Assembly (NCBI GenBank): GCA_016124755.1
Contig: WGNA01000008.1
Location: 62,001 to 126,000 of the forward strand
Length of the DNA stretch: 64,000 nt
Source of the DNA: Bacteroidota bacterium
GTDB taxonomy: Bacteria; Bacteroidota; Bacteroidia; NS11-12g; UBA9320
Direction of reading: 5' to 3'
Under the pieces are notes generated by a model. That model did no database searches. It was given only the letters and a program-made list of their open reading frames with translations, and was not told the origin of the DNA. Made by a program: the position numbers and the translations under genes. This document shows, piece by piece, positions 9,018-17,382 of the stretch. Position 1 is the stretch's first letter, and every line of letters starts with the position of its first letter.

Positions 9018-12000
9018 CGTGGCTATTTCCATTTTTTTCTGTGAGCGGGTCAAATTCTTCATCCTGAATGAGTGATCTTCCTTTGGCTAATGTGCCGAAG
9101 ATGTAGTAAAGACCGGGGACAATAATTACCCCGAATACAGTTCCGAAAAGCATTCCTCCGAGTGCAGAAGATCCAATTGTACGGTTTGCAATTGCACCGG
9201 GACCGGTGGCAACAACCAAGGGAATAAGACCTGCAATAAAGGCGAATGAGGTCATAAGGATTGGTCTGAAACGAACCTTAGCCCCTTCAATCGCAGCTTC
9301 AAACACAGTTGCTCCTTCCCGCTGTTTCTGAACCGCAAATTCAACGATCAACACCGCGTTTTTACCAAGCAGTCCAACAAGCATAATCAATCCTACCTGA
9401 GCATAAATGTCGTTGGCCAATCCCATGAACTTTAGCAACAGGAATGAACCAAAAACCCCGGCGGGTAATGAAAGAACAACGGATAACGGAATAATGAAAC
9501 TTTCGTACTGGGCAGATAGCACAAGGAACACGAAACCGAGTACAATGAGGAAGATATAAATCGCTTCGTTTCCGCGACGAACTTCGTCAAACGACAAACC
9601 ACCCCAGTCGATGTCGTAACCACGGGGCAGTGTTTCCGCAGCAACTTCCTGAATAGCCTTAATGGCCTCACCGGAACTGAATCCTTCTGCCGGTGCTCCC
9701 TGAATTGCCGATGACGTGTACATGTTGTATCTCGTGATCTCGTTAAGACCCTGCTGTTTCTGAATTTTCATGAATGATGAATACGGAACCATATCGCCGT
9801 GTTCACTCTTAACATATAGTTGCAGAATGTCTTCAGGAAGCTTTCGATAACTCGGATCGGCCTGAACGAATACCTTGAAAAATCGTCCGAACCGGATAAA
9901 ACCGAGTTCATAAGTACTACCGATCAGAATGGAGAGGTTGTCCATCGCTTTTCCGATCGATACGCCTTTCTGCATCGCTAATTCATTATCGATTACTAAT
10001 TCGTATTGCGGGTAGTTGGCCGTGTAGAAAGTAAAGAGTGATTTAATTTCTTTTCGCTTCTTCAGTGCCGCTAGAAACTCATCGTTCACAACACCAAGAG
10101 CTCGATAATCTCCTGAGTTGGTTTTGTCGAGAAGTCGGAGTGTAAAACCACCTGCTGCTCCGTAACCGGGGACTGCCGGTGGCTGGAAGAACTCAATCTG
10201 AGCTCCGATGTTTTTACACTTTTCTTCCAGTTCTTCCACGATCTGTTCAGCGGTTTCTTTTCGCTGATCCCAGTTTTTGAGGTTGATAAGACAAGTACCG
10301 GCATTCGAACCACGTCCCTGAGTAAGAACTTCATATCCGGCAAGTGCCGAAACCGACTGAACTCCGTCGATCTTTTCACATATATTCTGAAGTCTTTGTG
10401 CTACTTCATTAGTTCTTTCTAAAGTAGAACCGGGAGGTGTTTGAATAATGGCGTAAAGCATCGCCTGGTCTTCCGTAGGAATGAAGCCCGGAGGCATTGT
10501 GCTACTCACGGTGAAGATTCCGAATCCGAAGGCGATGAGCATTCCGAAAGTCAATAATCTTCTGTTGGCAATCCGTCTCAGAACCGCTGCATACTTACCG
10601 GTTACTTTTTCAAAAATCACGTTAAAGCCGTCGATAAAGCGGTTGATCGGATTTCGGCTTTTCGGTTGACCGTGGGTGTTTTTAAGGATCATGGCACACA
10701 ATACCGGAGTGAGTGTTAATGCCACAACTCCGGAAAGTACAATGGAGGTTGCCATGGTAATCGCGAATTGACGGTAGAATACACCAACCGGACCGGGCAT
10801 GAATGAAACCGGAACGAATACCGAAGTCATCAAAAGTGTAATCGCGATAACTGCTCCGCTGATTTCACCCAATACTTTTTTAACAGCGTTATAAGGTGTA
10901 ATGCCGTGTTCTTCCGCCATTTTAGCGTGCACAGCTTCTACCACAACAATCGCGTCGTCGACCACAATACCAATTGCGAGTACCAGTGCGAAAAGTGTAA
11001 TGAGGTTGATGGTGAGTCCGAAAAACTGCATAAAGGCAAATGCCCCAATGAGAGAAACAGGAACGGCCAGAGTAGGAATAAGTGTAGATCTCCAGTCACC
11101 GAGGAAGATAAACACCACAATCGCAACGAGAACGAATGCTTCCCCAAGTGTGTGAATTACCTTATCAATGGAAGCCTCCAAAAAGTTGGAAACGTCGTAA
11201 CTGATTTCATAATCCATCCCGGGTGGGAAAGAACTTTCTTTCAGTTCGTCGAGTTTCTCCTTCACCCGCTCAATCACGGTACTCGCATTACTGCCGTACG
11301 ACTGGTTGAGCATGATCGCTGCCGAAGGATATTTATCTTTATTAGAATAAATATCGTAGTATTCACTACCGAGTTCGACCGTTGCGATATCTTTTAATCG
11401 CAGGAGTTCGCCGTCGGGATTCGCTCTGATAATTACGTTCCGGTATTGTTCCGGATCGTTGAATCTTCCCTGATATTGGAGAACGTATTCGATGGATTGG
11501 GATTTTTTACTGTCGCCCCTCCCGATACGACCCGGTGATCCGATAACACTTTGAGTGTTGAGGGCTTCCATCACTTCCTCGGTTCCAACGTTGTAAGCCC
11601 GCATTCTGTCGGGTTTGAGCCAAACACGCATTGCATACTGACGGCTTCCGAGAATCTGCGCCCGGCCGATACCGTTGATACGCTGAATTTCCGGAATCAT
11701 ATTTACGTTGGCGAAGTTGAAAAGGAACTTCATGTCGGCAGCCGTGTCTTTACTATACACGTTCACATACATCAGCATCTGTGGCTGAACCCGCATTACG
11801 ATTACACCTTCACGCTGAACGAGTTCCGGGAGGCGGTTAAGTACCTGCCCCATCCGGTTTTTAACGTTCACCGTGGCAATGTTCGGATCGGTTCCGAGGT
11901 TGAAGAAAATCTGAATATTGGCTTCACCGGCACTGGTAGCATCCGAAGTCATGTAACGCATGCCCTGTACGCCGTTGATTGCTTGTTCGAGTGGGATAAG

Positions 12001-12183
12001 AACGGAGTTTACAAGTACTTCCGCACTTGCTCCGGGGTAAGACGCCCGAACGATTACCTGTGGGGGTGCAACGTCGGGAAACTGAGAAGTAGGCAGGGTG
12101 TTGATGGCAAGTACACCCATGAAGATTATTACCAGAGATACAACAATGGCAAGAACCGGCCTGTGAATAAACCTTTGAAACAT
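9010..12183 (-). CDS. RND multidrug efflux pump, AcrB/MexB (HAE1) type
   Basis: 1057 residues, the usual length for hydrophobe/amphiphile RND pumps. It is a proton antiporter in the inner membrane that moves substrates from periplasm or membrane into the channel. N-terminus MFQRFIHRPVLAIVVSLVIIFMG is canonical. The proton-relay residues are present: the DD pair of IGIVVDDAIVVVEAV (about residues 407-408) in TM4 and the Lys of GLLGKNAVLIVEF (about residue 940) in TM10, both at the positions known for AcrB. Substrate-domain motifs TLPTSQFPDVAPP and GFIPTEDQ are also present. It lies 25 bases after the adaptor gene and overlaps the channel gene by 8 bases. Substrate range cannot be read from the sequence. 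Confidence 0.97.
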   Translation of the reverse strand: MFQRFIHRPVLAIVVSLVIIFMGVLAINTLPTSQFPDVAPPQVIVRASYPGASAEVLVNSVLIPLEQAINGVQGMRYMTSDATSAGEANIQIFFNLGTDPNIATVNVKNRMGQVLNRLPELVQREGVIVMRVQPQMLMYVNVYSKDTAADMKFLFNFANVNMIPEIQRINGIGRAQILGSRQYAMRVWLKPDRMRAYNVGTEEVMEALNTQSVIGSPGRIGRGDSKKSQSIEYVLQYQGRFNDPEQYRNVIIRANPDGELLRLKDIATVELGSEYYDIYSNKDKYPSAAIMLNQSYGSNASTVIERVKEKLDELKESSFPPGMDYEISYDVSNFLEASIDKVIHTLGEAFVLVAIVVFIFLGDWRSTLIPTLAVPVSLIGAFAFMQFFGLTINLITLFALVLAIGIVVDDAIVVVEAVHAKMAEEHGITPYNAVKKVLGEISGAVIAITLLMTSVFVPVSFMPGPVGVFYRQFAITMATSIVLSGVVALTLTPVLCAMILKNTHGQPKSRNPINRFIDGFNVIFEKVTGKYAAVLRRIANRRLLTFGMLIAFGFGIFTVSSTMPPGFIPTEDQAMLYAIIQTPPGSTLERTNEVAQRLQNICEKIDGVQSVSALAGYEVLTQGRGSNAGTCLINLKNWDQRKETAEQIVEELEEKCKNIGAQIEFFQPPAVPGYGAAGGFTLRLLDKTNSGDYRALGVVNDEFLAALKKRKEIKSLFTFYTANYPQYELVIDNELAMQKGVSIGKAMDNLSILIGSTYELGFIRFGRFFKVFVQADPSYRKLPEDILQLYVKSEHGDMVPYSSFMKIQKQQGLNEITRYNMYTSSAIQGAPAEGFSSGEAIKAIQEVAAETLPRGYDIDWGGLSFDEVRRGNEAIYIFLIVLGFVFLVLSAQYESFIIPLSVVLSLPAGVFGSFLLLKFMGLANDIYAQVGLIMLVGLLGKNAVLIVEFAVQKQREGATVFEAAIEGAKVRFRPILMTSFAFIAGLIPLVVATGPGAIANRTIGSSALGGMLFGTVFGVIIVPGLYYIFGTLAKGRSLIQDEEFDPLTEKNGNSHDE

Positions 12184-12208
12184 GGCCTGATATGTCTGAA
12201 GTTGATGC

Positions 12209-13294
12209 TTACTCTATGTAGAGTTTTAAATTAGACATTACCATTTTCGGGTCGACGAACTGAGTGTGAATTTTCTCTTTGTTGGTCACTTTTCTCAATC
12301 CTTCGAGCAAGACTTTTTCGTTGTCTTTTAATCCGGAAGTAACCACAAACAAGTCCTCCAGGTCGGCGCCAACTTTAATCTCCCGCTGATGAACAACATC
12401 GTCTTTATCGATGCTGAACACATAGTATTTATCAAGAATTTCAAAGGTGCATTTCTGAGGAAGCAACTGAGCGTTTTTAATGTCTGTTGTTACCTGAATA
12501 TTTCCGGTTTCTCCGTGTCTCAAAAGACGATCGGGGTTCGGGAAAGTGGCCCGGAAGGCAATCACTCCGGTTTCGTTGTTGAAGTCGGCTTCAATGGTTT
12601 CAACGGTTCCGGTCTGATCGAACATCTCATTATTCGCCATAATGAGTTTCACTTTCATTTTATCGCTGTTCTTCACGCTTCTTTTATAATTAAGATATTC
12701 GGCTTCCGGCACGTTGAAGTAAACCCACATCTGACTGTTGTCGGAAAGAATGGTGAGAAGATCTCCTTCGTCTACTAAACTTCCGAGCCGAACGTGGAAC
12801 CGGTCCATGATGCCTGTAAAGGGTGCGCGGATTTCGGTAAAGCCCAAATGAACCTGAGCGAGTGCCAGTTCCGCTTTTGCTTTGTCGTATTTTGCTTTGG
12901 CAAGTGCGAGTTCGTTTGGCGAAACCACATTGCTGTCGGCGAGAGACTTGGTGTTGAGGTATTCGATTTTTGCGAAATCTGCTTCTGCCTGAGCTTTCTG
13001 CAATTCCGCTTTATACATAAGTGGCATAATCTGGAACATGAGCTGTCCTTTCTGTACCACTTGCCCTTCGTCTACATATATTTTTTCGAGATAACCTCGC
13101 TCCATTGCACGCAGTTCGATGTGCTGGATGGAACGGATCTGACACACGTAATCGGATTTGATGGTTGTGTCTTTTCGAAGTGGAGTGGTCACCATATATT
13201 TGGCTTCCGCTTCCTTCCCTTCCGCTTTTTCTGATTGGCAGCTAGTGTTGCTTAGCATGGCCACCACGCCTAAAAGCATCAGTAATTGTTTCAT
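12209..13294 (-). CDS. RND efflux periplasmic adaptor lipoprotein (AcrA-like, HlyD family)
   Basis: 361 residues. A lipoprotein signal (MKQLLMLLGVVAMLSNTSC, Cys19) tethers it in the inner membrane. The family's order is visible: barrel-sandwich half motif (YLEKIYVDEGQVVQKGQLMFQI), alpha-hairpin (AQAEADFAKIEYLNTKSLADSNVVSPNELALAKAKYDKAKAELALA in part), the second lipoyl half (IRAPFTGIMDRFHVRLGSLVDEGDLL), beta-barrel and a membrane-proximal end. It bridges pump and channel across the periplasm. First of three efflux genes in the order adaptor, pump, channel; a small secreted protein is encoded 140 bases upstream on the same strand. Confidence 0.95.
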   Translation of the reverse strand: MKQLLMLLGVVAMLSNTSCQSEKAEGKEAEAKYMVTTPLRKDTTIKSDYVCQIRSIQHIELRAMERGYLEKIYVDEGQVVQKGQLMFQIMPLMYKAELQKAQAEADFAKIEYLNTKSLADSNVVSPNELALAKAKYDKAKAELALAQVHLGFTEIRAPFTGIMDRFHVRLGSLVDEGDLLTILSDNSQMWVYFNVPEAEYLNYKRSVKNSDKMKVKLIMANNEMFDQTGTVETIEADFNNETGVIAFRATFPNPDRLLRHGETGNIQVTTDIKNAQLLPQKCTFEILDKYYVFSIDKDDVVHQREIKVGADLEDLFVVTSGLKDNEKVLLEGLRKVTNKEKIHTQFVDPKMVMSNLKLYIE

Positions 13295-13434
13295 ATAGAT
13301 TTTAAAATGTTTGATTGTTTTGTTCCCTTGATGTTTGAAAAAATTGGTGAATGAGATTCACTTTGAAACACGGAGCAAAATCTCTGTATTTCAAAACGCA
13401 ATTTGCCCGGCGTTACCTTTTGCCGGGAACGATA

Positions 13435-13857
13435 TCAAATGCGAAAAACCTGAAGAACCAGATATCGCCGAACAGGAGCAGAGTGCTCTGATTCGGGCGA
13501 AGCGGATCCACTGCCGGTTAATGCTGAAGCAGGATTGATCCGGGTTCCACAGAGGGAAGCAGATTGATTGGAGGAATTGAAGTTCTTAGACTTTCGGGAT
13601 GAAACCCATTCGTCGTCTTCTTCTTCAAGCTCGCAAAAAGGAATTTTTAAAGCCTCTTCATCCGAAATATTGGAGATCGTAGAAGACGGCTGATCGTTGA
13701 TGTCGTCGGAGAATAAAATCTGAGCTAATGCCCGGCCATCCAGTCTTTCAATGGAAAGGCTGTTTGAATCCTCCCGATCGATCTGAGCTGATTTTAGTGC
13801 AAATCCGCTCAGCAGAAGAATACAGAGAGTGAGATATTTTAGAACTACCCTTAGCAT
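13435..13857 (-). CDS. Small secreted protein of unknown function upstream of the efflux operon
   Basis: 140 residues, not recognised. It has an N-terminal signal (VVLKYLTLCILLLSGFALKSAQ), then an acidic middle (CELEEEDDEW) and a Ser/Asn-rich region (KNFNSSNQSASL); two cysteines remain after cleavage. It reads in the same direction as the efflux genes and is 140 bases ahead of the adaptor gene, so co-transcription is possible. The charge and serine pattern suggest an exported low-complexity protein. A spurious frame is possible but the signal peptide and placement argue for a real gene. Confidence 0.55.
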   Translation of the reverse strand: MLRVVLKYLTLCILLLSGFALKSAQIDREDSNSLSIERLDGRALAQILFSDDINDQPSSTISNISDEEALKIPFCELEEEDDEWVSSRKSKNFNSSNQSASLCGTRINPASALTGSGSASPESEHSAPVRRYLVLQVFRI

Positions 13858-14169
13858 TCGGGGCGCGAAACTATATCAGCAAACAATCCCATACAAGGAT
13901 TGATTTCAACATATCGATGAACTTGTGTTCTAAACCGGATGACTTTTATCATTAGCATTCTCCTAAGCCGCTGTTATTGTTTATGATGCCTTGATATAAC
14001 AGGCGATTCAACGGTAAATCCGGCCGAGTTGGTATTCGGGAAATTAACAGTGTGATGACTTTGTGTTTCACTCCAAATCGACTTAACCGAATTTCAGCTC
14101 TGATTAAAGTGTTTGTGTTCGAATCGGATATTGCATTTTTTTTATTGGTTTAATTTCGAAACTAATGAG
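13858..14169. other. Divergent intergenic region, nothing specific seen
   Basis: AT-rich spacer between the minus-strand efflux cluster and the plus-strand ABC pair. It must hold promoters for both directions, but no good TTG/TAnnTTTG pair, operator palindrome or repeat stands out. Confidence 0.4.
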
Positions 14170-14478
14170 ATGCCGAATCCATTGAAAACATTCCGACTCA
14201 TCCGTCAGTTTTATAAACTCTTTGCGCTGCCATCGATTCTATTAACCGTAATACTCACGGGATTTGTTTTTCAGTACGGACTCTCGGTTGTGGAGGTGAT
14301 CGTGCCTTTTAAATTAATAACACTGGCTCTTTTGGTTTTTTATGTCGAACTTCAGAGAAGAGATGAATTCGTGTATTACCGGAATCTGGGATTAGACCGG
14401 AAACAACTTTGGGGTTATTCCATATCACTCGATCTGGTTGTATTTATTTTATGTATTCTTATGGCGAAAGTGCTTTGA
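14170..14478 (+). CDS. Small multi-pass membrane protein, partner of ABC ATPase
   Basis: The ATG at 14170 (MPNPLKTFRLIRQFYKLFALPS) is preferred over the frame's first ATG, which adds an unlikely cysteine/aromatic leader. About 102 residues with hydrophobic segments FALPSILLTVILTGFVFQYGL, VIVPFKLITLALLVFYVEL and LDLVVFILCILMAKVL, so two or three membrane spans. A short cytoplasmic loop, QRRDEFVYYRNLGLDRKQLW, separates the last two and resembles the coupling helix regions of small ABC permeases (inference). The stop overlaps the start region of the ATPase gene, which implies translational coupling and a joint complex. Substrate unknown. Confidence 0.7.
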   Translation: MPNPLKTFRLIRQFYKLFALPSILLTVILTGFVFQYGLSVVEVIVPFKLITLALLVFYVELQRRDEFVYYRNLGLDRKQLWGYSISLDLVVFILCILMAKVL

Positions 14479-15164
14479 AAAATATTCTGGAAGCCGATAG
14501 TGTGATTTTACATTTTGGGTTGCGAAAAATCCTTCAGGATATTTACGTCAAATGTGAAACGGGTTTGGGAACAGCACTCATGGGGAGAAATGGGTGCGGC
14601 AAAACTTCATTACTTCGGGTGATATTCGGGGAATTGGGAGCCACGGATTCTTCGGTCCGAATTAATGGTGAAAGTGTATTCAATTCAAAGAGGCGTTATC
14701 AGAGAATAAAATATTTACCACAGTTTAATTTTATTCCGCAATCGTTTCGTGTACGGGATGTTTTTCAGGATTTCAACCTGGATTTCGAAAAATTCAAAAC
14801 ACTTTTTCCGAACGCTGCCTTTGAAGCCCACACCAGAATTAGAGATCTTTCCGGCGGTCAACAACGTCTTGTGGAAGCATATATAATTTTGATGTCGGAA
14901 TCTGAATTTTGTTTACTCGATGAACCATTTACGCAAATATCTCCGGTGGATACGGAAGTTTTGAAAAACCTGATTCTAACCGAAAAGCACAACAAGGGCA
15001 TTCTTATTTCGGATCATTTATATCGGGACGTTCTGGAGGTTTGTGATGTATTTTATGTGATGAACAACGGAACAACCCGACTTCGTAATTCTGAGCAAGA
15101 TTTGATTAATGAAGGTTATATCACAAAAGCGACCCGCTTTAGCCGGGACTCTGCAGGCAATTAA
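14475..15164 (+). CDS. ABC transporter ATP-binding protein
   Basis: About 229 residues from the TTG at 14475 (MKNILEADSVILHFGLRKIL), which makes a 4-base TTGA overlap with the stop of the membrane protein; an ATG at 14451 is the alternative. All nucleotide-binding motifs are present: Walker A GRNGCGKTSLL (about residue 37), Q-loop LPQFNF, signature LSGGQQRLVEA, Walker B EFCLLDEPF, and the switch histidine in GILISDHLYRD. It hydrolyses ATP to drive transport by a membrane partner, most simply the small protein encoded just before it. The closest type is the single-domain ATPase of LptB/LIV-like or bacteriocin-export-like systems; which one cannot be decided. Confidence 0.9.
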   Translation: MKNILEADSVILHFGLRKILQDIYVKCETGLGTALMGRNGCGKTSLLRVIFGELGATDSSVRINGESVFNSKRRYQRIKYLPQFNFIPQSFRVRDVFQDFNLDFEKFKTLFPNAAFEAHTRIRDLSGGQQRLVEAYIILMSESEFCLLDEPFTQISPVDTEVLKNLILTEKHNKGILISDHLYRDVLEVCDVFYVMNNGTTRLRNSEQDLINEGYITKATRFSRDSAGN

Positions 15165-15327
15165 AAAACGAAAATCCAAAAAATAAAATCGAAGCGCCTT
15201 TCGAATTCAAATTCAATCCGAATCTCCCGATCAAAAATCGTCGATCTGAGGTCGTACTTTTTTTACTCACCGAAGCCATTCAGGAAATTGCTTTTTTATG
15301 TTGAGGTTAATATGGCGAAGGTGAGTT

Positions 15328-15676
15328 TTTCACGCAGAGACGCAGAAAAAATGAATTCTGAACCTTTTTAATGAATCCAGAAAAATGACTCTTGTTAATT
15401 GGTAATATATTTTGAGGCGCAGAATCGTGTTACCACGATAGTCTTCCAGAACATCAACCGTAACCTCCCGATCAAAAATCAACGATCTGAAATCGAACTT
15501 TTTCATTTCGCGCAGAGACGCAGGAAAAATGAATTCTGAACCTTTTTAATGATTCCAGAATTTTGACTCTTGTTAATTTGTGAAATATTTTGAGACGCAG
15601 AATCGTGTTACCACGATACTCTACTCGAACATCAATAGGGACCTCCCGATCAAAAATCGTCGATCTGAGATCGTAC
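15328..15676. repeat. Imperfect tandem duplication of a dispersed ~170-bp repeat
   Basis: Two units (about 15328-15500 and 15501-15676) each contain, in order, ACGCAGAGACGCAG, AATGAATTCTGAACC, GACTCTTGTTAATT, CAGAATCGTGTTACCACGAT and a final CGATCAAAAATC...GATCTGA. A truncated third copy of the end motif is at 15225-15260. The first and last modules recur at 27.30-27.69 kb, and their reverse complements at 58.8-60.5 kb. Confidence 0.75.
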
Positions 15677-15722
15677 AACCAAAGCTCTGAAGGTCTGTTT
15701 TAATCGGAAGTCGAAAAAGAAT

Positions 15723-16709
15723 TTATTCCGAAATTAATTCCTGGAGAAGCGCGGTATAATGCTTCATTATAGAGGAATTGATACAACCGTTTTTCAATTC
15801 ACCGGCATTGGGTTTTGAATCACAACCGTAACCGGAATGCACCCAACGAACCTTACCCGATTTGTCGACAATTACCGTTGAAGGTGTTCCGTCCAAACCA
15901 AATAATTCGTATTCGAGTTTTCTTTTGGGATCAATAATCAAAAAATACCCTTCAAGATGTTCGCGCACCATTTTGGTATATGCATCGTCAAGATTGTTCA
16001 CCGATTTTTCGGGTTGTAAAGCGAAGCCGACAAATACCACATCATCTTTAAATTTATTCTGTATGCTGTCGAGAAAAGGTACTTCCATAACACATCCGAC
16101 ACAACCAATTTGGAAAATATTAAAATAAAGTACCTTGCCTTTGCAGTCTTCCGGTTTTAAAATGTTGCCATTTAAATCGGTTAAAGTCGGATAAGAATAT
16201 GGCTTTAAATAGGTGCGATAAAAAATGTAATTTCTCAAGGCGAGTCCTTTATAACCTTTTTGCAGATTCCATTTTTTCGGAGGATCGATCAGATTTCTCC
16301 ACTCCGGATCGAATACCTGCGGAAGAATCGGTGTAAAATCGAATGTTCTCGTTTGAAGGATTTCTCCGTTGCCGGCAACTTCGCGTGTTACAACCCTGAA
16401 TTCACCCGAGATTGGAACCGCAATGTTAAACGCAGTAACCTTATCAAATCCGGTTTTATAATACTCATTGGAGAATTGAATTTCTACAACAGAATTTTTA
16501 TTGATCCCCGTAGTGTCAACCGAAAATACGTATTCGAAAAACTGGTACAACCTGTTTGTGTCGGGTTTAAAATTTTCACCCGGATCCGGAAAATAATGAT
16601 AGGGGGCGATGCTGAATGTAACATCCAGAGGTTTCGCATCTGCCAGATTTACGGCAATTAGAAATAGAATAAAAAAGTGGCTGAATCGATACGTTAGGTT
16701 TCTTTTCAT
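15723..16709 (-). CDS. TlpA/redoxin-like periplasmic thioredoxin-fold protein
   Basis: 328 residues with a signal peptide (FSHFFILFLIAVNLADA). The N-terminal 170 residues are not recognised and may be a substrate-binding domain. The C-terminal part is a TlpA/AhpC-type thioredoxin fold: the active-site CVGC in FQIGCVGCVMEVPFLDSI (about residues 203-206), the preceding GKVLYFNIFQ strand and the cis-proline segment GTPSTVIVDKSGKVRWVHSG. Such proteins reduce or exchange disulfides in the cell envelope. Two further cysteines lie near the end (YGCDSK, KNGCIN). It stands alone between repeats, so no pathway can be inferred. Confidence 0.85.
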   Translation of the reverse strand: MKRNLTYRFSHFFILFLIAVNLADAKPLDVTFSIAPYHYFPDPGENFKPDTNRLYQFFEYVFSVDTTGINKNSVVEIQFSNEYYKTGFDKVTAFNIAVPISGEFRVVTREVAGNGEILQTRTFDFTPILPQVFDPEWRNLIDPPKKWNLQKGYKGLALRNYIFYRTYLKPYSYPTLTDLNGNILKPEDCKGKVLYFNIFQIGCVGCVMEVPFLDSIQNKFKDDVVFVGFALQPEKSVNNLDDAYTKMVREHLEGYFLIIDPKRKLEYELFGLDGTPSTVIVDKSGKVRWVHSGYGCDSKPNAGELKNGCINSSIMKHYTALLQELISE

Positions 16710-17074
16710 GTGGTAAAACTACGCTTATTAATTAGTCGCACCATGTAAATAAAATGTTGCACCGCGATTCTATGTCCTTCATTTTTTGGTTGCAGAGAAC
16801 GAATCGACTTGCATTTTTATATCGAACTGGCAACATTGTAAAAGATTCTGTTTTGCAGTGAAGTCGCGTACAGTTGATTGCAGAGTATCACATTTTTTTG
16901 TCCACCTAAAAAAGGCTAATCTCTCAATCTGATTACACTTATTGAATTTATTGGAAGATCACGAGACCGAGAAATATCACGCTTTTACGATTTTGGATTC
17001 CGCCTGTTGCTCTTTTCTTCCAGTATTTTCTTCCCTCTATTTTGCTCCGTGTCATCCAACAGGAGGGAGAAATT
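16710..17074. other. Intergenic spacer, nothing specific seen
   Basis: AT-rich sequence between divergent neighbours. No gene, hairpin or operator that can be supported. Confidence 0.4.
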
Positions 17075-17225
17075 TGCTCTTCCGCTCTTCGCTCTTCGCT
17101 CTTACTTTTTTGTAATGGTTCCTTAAATTGTTTGAGGATCGCTCTTCGCTTTTCTTTTTTGGCTTTTCGTTTTTCCCTTTTGGCTTTTGGCTTTTCGCCT
17201 TTTCCCTTTTGGATTTTCGCTTTTT
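17075..17225. repeat. Low-complexity pyrimidine tract (CGCTCTTCGCT / GGCTTTTCG)
   Basis: Short iterations of cgctcttcg and ggcttttcg, the reverse-complement vocabulary of the 4.85-4.96 kb tract. The frame through it (repeated F/L/S residues) is not a gene. Confidence 0.65.
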
Positions 17226-17228
17226 GTT

Positions 17229-17336
17229 GTGGCGGGTAAACCCGCCATGTGTTGGTTTTTATTCGTGGCGGGTAAACCCTCCTAGTGTTTGTATTTAATT
17301 GTGGCGGGTAAACTTATTCCTGCCTCTCTTGTTCCG
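17229..17336. repeat. Three tandem 36-bp units starting GTGGCGGGTAAAC
   Basis: GTGGCGGGTAAAC begins at 17229, 17265 and 17301, an exact 36-base period; the rest of each unit has diverged. Only the first unit keeps the full stem GGCGGG-TAAA-CCCGCC. The array lies just upstream of the aconitase promoter. Confidence 0.8.
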
Positions 17337-17361
17337 ATTGTGATACCTGTTTTTATTTTTG
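17329..17361 (+). promoter_or_regulatory. Bacteroidota-type promoter of aconitase
   Basis: TTG at 17329-17331 and TATTTTTG at 17354-17361 match the Bacteroidota sigma-ABfr pattern (TTG, then TAnnTTTG) with 22 bases between. The start codon is 22 bases further down, so the 5' leader would be short. Confidence 0.5.
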
Positions 17362-17382
17362 CAACCCTAAAGATTTTGACCC

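Noticed and set aside
10906-12234. Long forward frames opposite the RND pump
   Set aside because: Antisense shadows of a strongly conserved coding sequence.
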